Source: Zygnema cylindricum (taxonomy: Eukaryota; Streptophyta; Zygnematophyceae; Zygnematales; Zygnemataceae). Taken from it: a DNA stretch of 30,868 nucleotides. Positions within the stretch are counted from its first letter, which is position 1; each line of letters begins with the position of its first letter. The notes under the pieces were generated by a model, which was not told the DNA's origin, did no database searches, and worked only from the letters and a program-made list of their open reading frames with translations. Where the stretch lies: assembly GCA_037447655.1 (NCBI GenBank), contig JBBHKE010002886.1:1-30868 (forward strand), in the 5' to 3' direction. Positions 22,201 through 28,200 of the stretch are shown one piece after another. The position numbers and the translations under genes were made by a program.

Positions 22201-25200
22201 TAATTTCTTCCGGAACTGCGCCAGTAATTCCAGAATCTACCATGCTCCTGTAGATATTTAGTCAGAAGGGATAATCTTAGCAAAGAACTTTAACTTAAAG
22301 CTCAATTTTGGAACTTTAATGATAAAAAAAAAGGTGCAAGATGCAAGTTTTATGATATTTTGAGAATGCGCAATGAGAGTCCAAAGTGGGTTAATAACAA
22401 GTATTTTAACCAGAAATAATTGAAGGGCGAGTTTATTCTCCCTGCACAGAAAGTTTCTTGTTAAATTTTCTCTGGTAAAAGTAATCTGATTCATGATGGA
22501 CAACTTATTCCTACCGATTTTACATTACTCAAAAACCCGTTTTACGTACTAGTTATATGATGATAATGTCAGTTAACCTCAAAAGCGACCAAAAACCTAA
22601 AAGCCAAAATATCTGGCTCAATCAAATGGGACAATTTCAGACACAGTTTAGTTTTTTTTTTTTTCCAATTCGACACCTTGATTTCCTTGATTTCTCCATA
22701 GGGCATTTTTGCAACTGTTCTATAGCTGAATTTACATATTATGTGTGAAAAGAAAAAAAAAATTGCAAAAAGGGACAGGTTCCATTTAATCCTCCTGAAG
22801 AGAAAACTGTCGATGGGTCCTGGACAACTGAACTCAATTTGTAGTAGTGGATCTTTTTCTTTTGAGCAGTAGAAATGGTTAAGAAACATGGAATTAAATT
22901 TATGAAAACTACAAAGCTCTGTCATAAAGAGCGTCATATGATTTGAACCACCTACATGCGTTGTCAATTTAGTAATCCCCAATGGTCGGTAATTCTCAAC
23001 ATCAAACATGTTGTAACCTACAATCCTGTGAACAGATAAAGACACAAAATTTGAACGTGTTAGAGACATTCATGGACTTCACAGAGTCTTTTGAATCGAC
23101 CTTTGTTAAATTAAGATGCAAAGGTCACATTATGACCACCAAAGGCACTTAAAATGCAATGCTTTAATACTGGAGTCGGAAGCGGTCAACCAAAAAGCTG
23201 ATCACATTTTGAACAGATAGCTTCTTGTCGAACAACATTTGATTTCCATAAGATTCCACGTTCTGTGTTTCGGAATCAGCTTTCAACCACGCTAAAAACA
23301 GATTTTTGACATAAACGGTATGATAGTTTGTTGTAAAAAGTTCGATAATTATGCGACGCAGCATAACATTAACTTTAAGATCATTTGGCCCTCCAATTTC
23401 GAGAATTTTGGACAGCCATTGGTCTTCACAAGTGCGAAAATGTACAAAATGATGAAATTATGCTTTTCCATTAATTTGCCAAAAGGTGTTACAAAAACTC
23501 ATAAGGATGTGTGGCCTATGTGCTTAAGTAAGGGTAGTTTCTCTAGTTTTTTTCAAAAATTGAATGTGGCACCAAGAAGTCGTCGACCATACCACGAAAG
23601 TATTTTAACCAAAGTCAATTCACGTCATCGTGAAACTTTGTATGTACTTCATTTTGGCGTCTCCCCTTTCTCGACCCATTGCCAACTCATTTTCAAACTC
23701 AACCTTGAATCACCTCGAGAGCTGTTGCAGACGAATAGTAGAAATTCTCACATATTTCACACGATTTTAAATTTTTTGCACAAGGGAGAGTACACATTTT
23801 TCTTTTACCCATCTCGCGCACGTACTAAAAACGAATTGCAAGGGTTTAAGACCTCCACTTTTCTTCAAAGGGTCCTTTGCAAAAGTCTAGGCCGTAGTCG
23901 CCTGTCTCACTTCCTCTCCCATTACGGCTCCTTTGCCTTCTTCATGGAATGAAACAGGCTAAATTGGTATGAAATGAGAAAGCGTTAAAAAAAAAATTGT
24001 TGACTATCTTTGCGAGTAATTTGGTTGGTAGGTCAAGAAACAAAAGACAGAGTTACAAAAAATCGAGAAACCATGGCGATATTTTAGTGATTAGTGACGT
24101 CAATGGTGTCGAAATCATGATGTCACAATGTTACGAAAACCTAGACAAATACAATGTCGAGAAAAATTTAACGTTTACAACGTCCTAGAAAACCAGCATC
24201 AACAACATTAAATCGTCACAAACTTATGTAACGTCTATGGACATCAAGTCTTTAGCTGAACACAAACACTTGAAAAACTAAAACGGAAAATCTTCACTAA
24301 AAGAAAAAGTTTCATCGCTAGTTACAGTTACATGGGCACATACCCTCAGGTTCACAAAAATTCCTATAATGTGGATTGACTTTTTGAGGACTTGCTTAGC
24401 ACGTGGAACACAAATATGCCCAATAAACAAATCAACGTGAAAATTAGAACAACAAAAGAAAAACTAGTCATCGTACTTTCACAAGGCATTCAATTTTTTT
24501 TTGTGCAGCCTGGCAACAAAAAATGGATGCGTGACAAGCGAGGCCTTAAAAAAAACCAGCAACAAACCATTGAATTCTTCCGAAACAGATGAAAAGTCTC
24601 CCTTGTCTTGTGGCGGACTACACCACTTGTGAACCAAACAAACATCTCTCCTCTCTCTCTCTTCTCTCCCTCTTTCCATTTCTTTCTCCCTATCCTTCCC
24701 TTCGCCCCTCTCATTGTAGTGGGAGAGGAGAGGAAAAGCGAGGAGAAGAGGCAGGATGAGAGAGGAACGGAGATGGAGCAGGGAGGGGTATAGAGAAAGA
24801 GAGGGTGAGGAATAGGTGGTGGTGGAACCACGAAACAGGGGGAAAATAAGGAAAATCGAGAGGGGGAAATGCAGATGGAGAGGGAGGCGGAGTGGGAGGG
24901 GGAGAGGAGGGGAGAGAGAGGAGGGAGAGGAATGGGAAAATTGGGGGAGAGGGGGAAAGTGGGGAAAACTGAGAGAGACGGAGAGGAAGTTGGAGAGAAT
25001 AGAGGAGAGAGGAAATAGAGAGGGAGAGGGTAAACGCTGAAATTCATTTAAACATAAACTGTTGAAAACATGTCTAAGAAAACTATAACTTTTTAGTTTT
25101 CCGTAACTTTGGAGCTCCAATAACTGCATCAATACTTAACATTTTGCCTTTTTCTTTTTTTTTGCTCTAGGTTGCTCTTACTGTCTAATGTGTTCTAGCC

Positions 25201-28200
25201 AGAAATCATATTTTTCTACAGTACATTTGTGTATGTATTCACCAAAGTGTCGCTTGTGTTTGGTTATTTTGTGAGAAAGTGACGTTTTTTCAAATTCGTC
25301 GAATCCGTTTAACAAGTCTAATTGGATTGAATGTTCTTGACCACAAGGTCCCTAAGGAACTCTGCGCAAAGCCTAAATCTTCTTCAATATTCGATTACTT
25401 TTCTTCTAAAACCATGAAAGGGTATTCCCTACTTTGATGTAAAGTAAGATTCAACAGACAATTGGTCAATTCTTGAATCCTCGCCAACCCTCTACTATTT
25501 ATCAGCGAACCCTCAGAATTCGCCAAAAAACAAAAGTTGAGCTCTAGGACTCTCTCCTCTTGAAAAGGAATCAACTCTTTCGTCTCTTTCGTCGCTTTTT
25601 GTCTCCCTCTCTCATTCTTTATTCAATTGCTTTCCCTCCAAAATTGTTTCTCGAGTCTTTAATAACTCCTTTAAATACTCCCAAAATTGTGTTGTTGAGA
25701 ACCTATTTACACATAAAATTTTGAAAACATGCTAAAATGTTTTTTTTTCAGAACTATGAAGCTCCATAACTCATGGAATAGTATAAACCAAGAAATATGT
25801 ATTTTTTTGCACAGGCTCACCATTTGTCTCAATTCTAAGTGCGAAAATTCCGATTTTTCTGCAACATACATTTGTGTCTATAATAAAATTGGTAATTTGG
25901 ATTTGATCATTTCGTGAGCCAACCCCATCGGCTTTTTGGGGGGAAATCGCACAAGTATTTTGGTGTCGACTACCATGCCACAAAAATTTGGATTTTTTCC
26001 CCAATTACTTTCAAATCTAGTGTTAAGAGCAAATTTTAAATCATTATCGAGAGTAAAATTGATATACACAACTTTTTAACAACTTAACAAGTTTTTTAAC
26101 GATATAACGTTCAAAACCGCCCAATATAAATACTCAAAATAAAACTCAAATTTGCTTTTAGAATAAGAAGCAAGTAGACTAGGCAACAACCATTGCATTT
26201 CAGCCTAGCAATTGTTGCCTATTCTAGGAAAGCAATTATAGTTTCCATGTCTATCAAAACCGGTTTCCAGCGTATATTTCACATTTTGTCCCCCTCATAT
26301 GCTATGATTCCTAGCAAAAAAAACAAAAATTGGGGGTGCAAGGAGAAGAATCTATTACAAGGTCAAAAGATCAACGAAGTTTCCAAGAAAATCAAACGTC
26401 CCAACGAAAGAATTACGTTGAAGATTCCTAGAAAAAAGAAAAAGCGAAGTCACAGCACAAGGGTTAAAAAGACACGTAGAATACAAAATGGTAAGAATGT
26501 CTTAGAGAATGACTTGTACATAGTATGATACAAATAGCGTAGAAAAACCAATGAGAATTCAACAATAATTTTGCACTTGAACCATGTATGGTCACTGTAT
26601 AATTTTTGTAGTTTAATACAATAAACCAAAATAAATAGTTGGAAGAAGAGGCAGCAAGTATTTCCTCTAGTACACTAAAAATAACACTAATCCTTTGATC
26701 ACTGAAGTGTCTTACCGTATTATAACAGAGGCTTTCGGAGTTTGGGGAATATTTACTAAAGAAAAAAAAGGAGAAACAGAAAGAGGTATTCCACCTGCAG
26801 CTCCTATTAAGTGACCTTCTCCTTAAGCTTGGCGTTTTCCAATATAACAACTTCCAAAATATGCATAATGACATCATGTGCAATCCTAGTCTAATAAGCT
26901 TTATGGTACTTACAAATGATATAGTTTTGTCAAGTTCTTCAAGAATGGTAAAGTCCCTGTAAAGTTGCACTTGTGAAGGTCTCTGCGAGGATAAACTTTT
27001 CATTTGTGACTCTTGTTGGGCCATACAAGCCTAAAATAAAACAACCAAACTTTTCGTTTGTGACTCTTGTTGGCCATATAAGCCTAAAATAAAACAATCA
27101 GTAAAAATAAAACACTTCTCGAATCATATCAATCACTTTGGAAATAAGTTATGGAAATGAAGCACTCTTTGAGTGGCACAAGCCACTATAACATAAAGAG
27201 CTCAATAAAAAAAGTGAAAGAACCATCAACAATTTTCACGGTGAAAGCTTTTCATGATTAAAAATGTCGCAAACAAACATATTCAACTGTTCAAAATCCA
27301 GCGTCTAGTTAAATAAGTTGATCAATTTGTATAAAAATTTATACAAAAGAAAATCAAGGTTGGATGCATAGAAGTATTCCACATTGACTAGATTTTCTTG
27401 GTCTACCTCTTCCAACAAACGAAATTAGTTCAAGTTTGCCATCTTGACTAGTATCCTAGTTTCAAATCTTCTAACAAATAAACTCAAAGTTGGAAGCATA
27501 TAAGTATTCTGCATTACATGCTCCCAAGGTATTAACCTTCTAGCGAAAATAGCAAAATTAGTTAAAGTTAGAAGCGTACAAGAATTCCAAATTAAGTAGA
27601 TTCCCCAATTCTAATGGTATCGTCCCATTTAATGATGAATACAATGTTTGTTGAAATGGGTCGTCACCAACTAAAAACTGATTACGACTCAAATCCCTGC
27701 GTGGACAGAAACGTACAAAAGTCATAAAATATAAACATTATAACGCTCATGTGCAAGAAACACGCGAAAAACATTTGGAAATCACATTTATAGTTACCAC
27801 ACAGTTTATGTTTTGTAATAATTTGGAGTCTTAAATTTTGAAAAACCATCGTGTAGATCAGGTATTGCAAAGGTGAAGCTTAGGTTTACAAAATTCTTGA
27901 ACTCTTTGCGAATAACTACCATACTAAGTCTAGCGAAAATAATTGCATTTAAAAGTCATTAGTGATTTCAACTCTTACGAGTATGAGGAAAAGCATTGGT
28001 AAGTGAAGGTTAAACGCAAGAGTGAAGGGTGGTAAAACATTCGTATTGAGTAAGCTGGTGAGACTGTATAACCCTTCCACTGGACCTCAAATGGACCATA
28101 GGGGTTCGCACTTAGACAATAATTTATTGTCTAAAATAACGTTTTGGACGAATAGGAAGGAATTTGACTTAGACCATAGCTGTACCATGTTTGATACAAA

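Noticed and set aside
23320-23952. 210-codon plus-strand frame
   Set aside because: Longest frame outside simple repeats, but I recognise no domain or motif in it and it lies antisense in an intron. Kept as unassigned intron sequence; expression data could change this.
24479-25132. Minus-strand frames of 217 and 185 codons
   Set aside because: Both cross the CT/GA arms of the repeat element; no domain, and composition is entirely that of the repeat.
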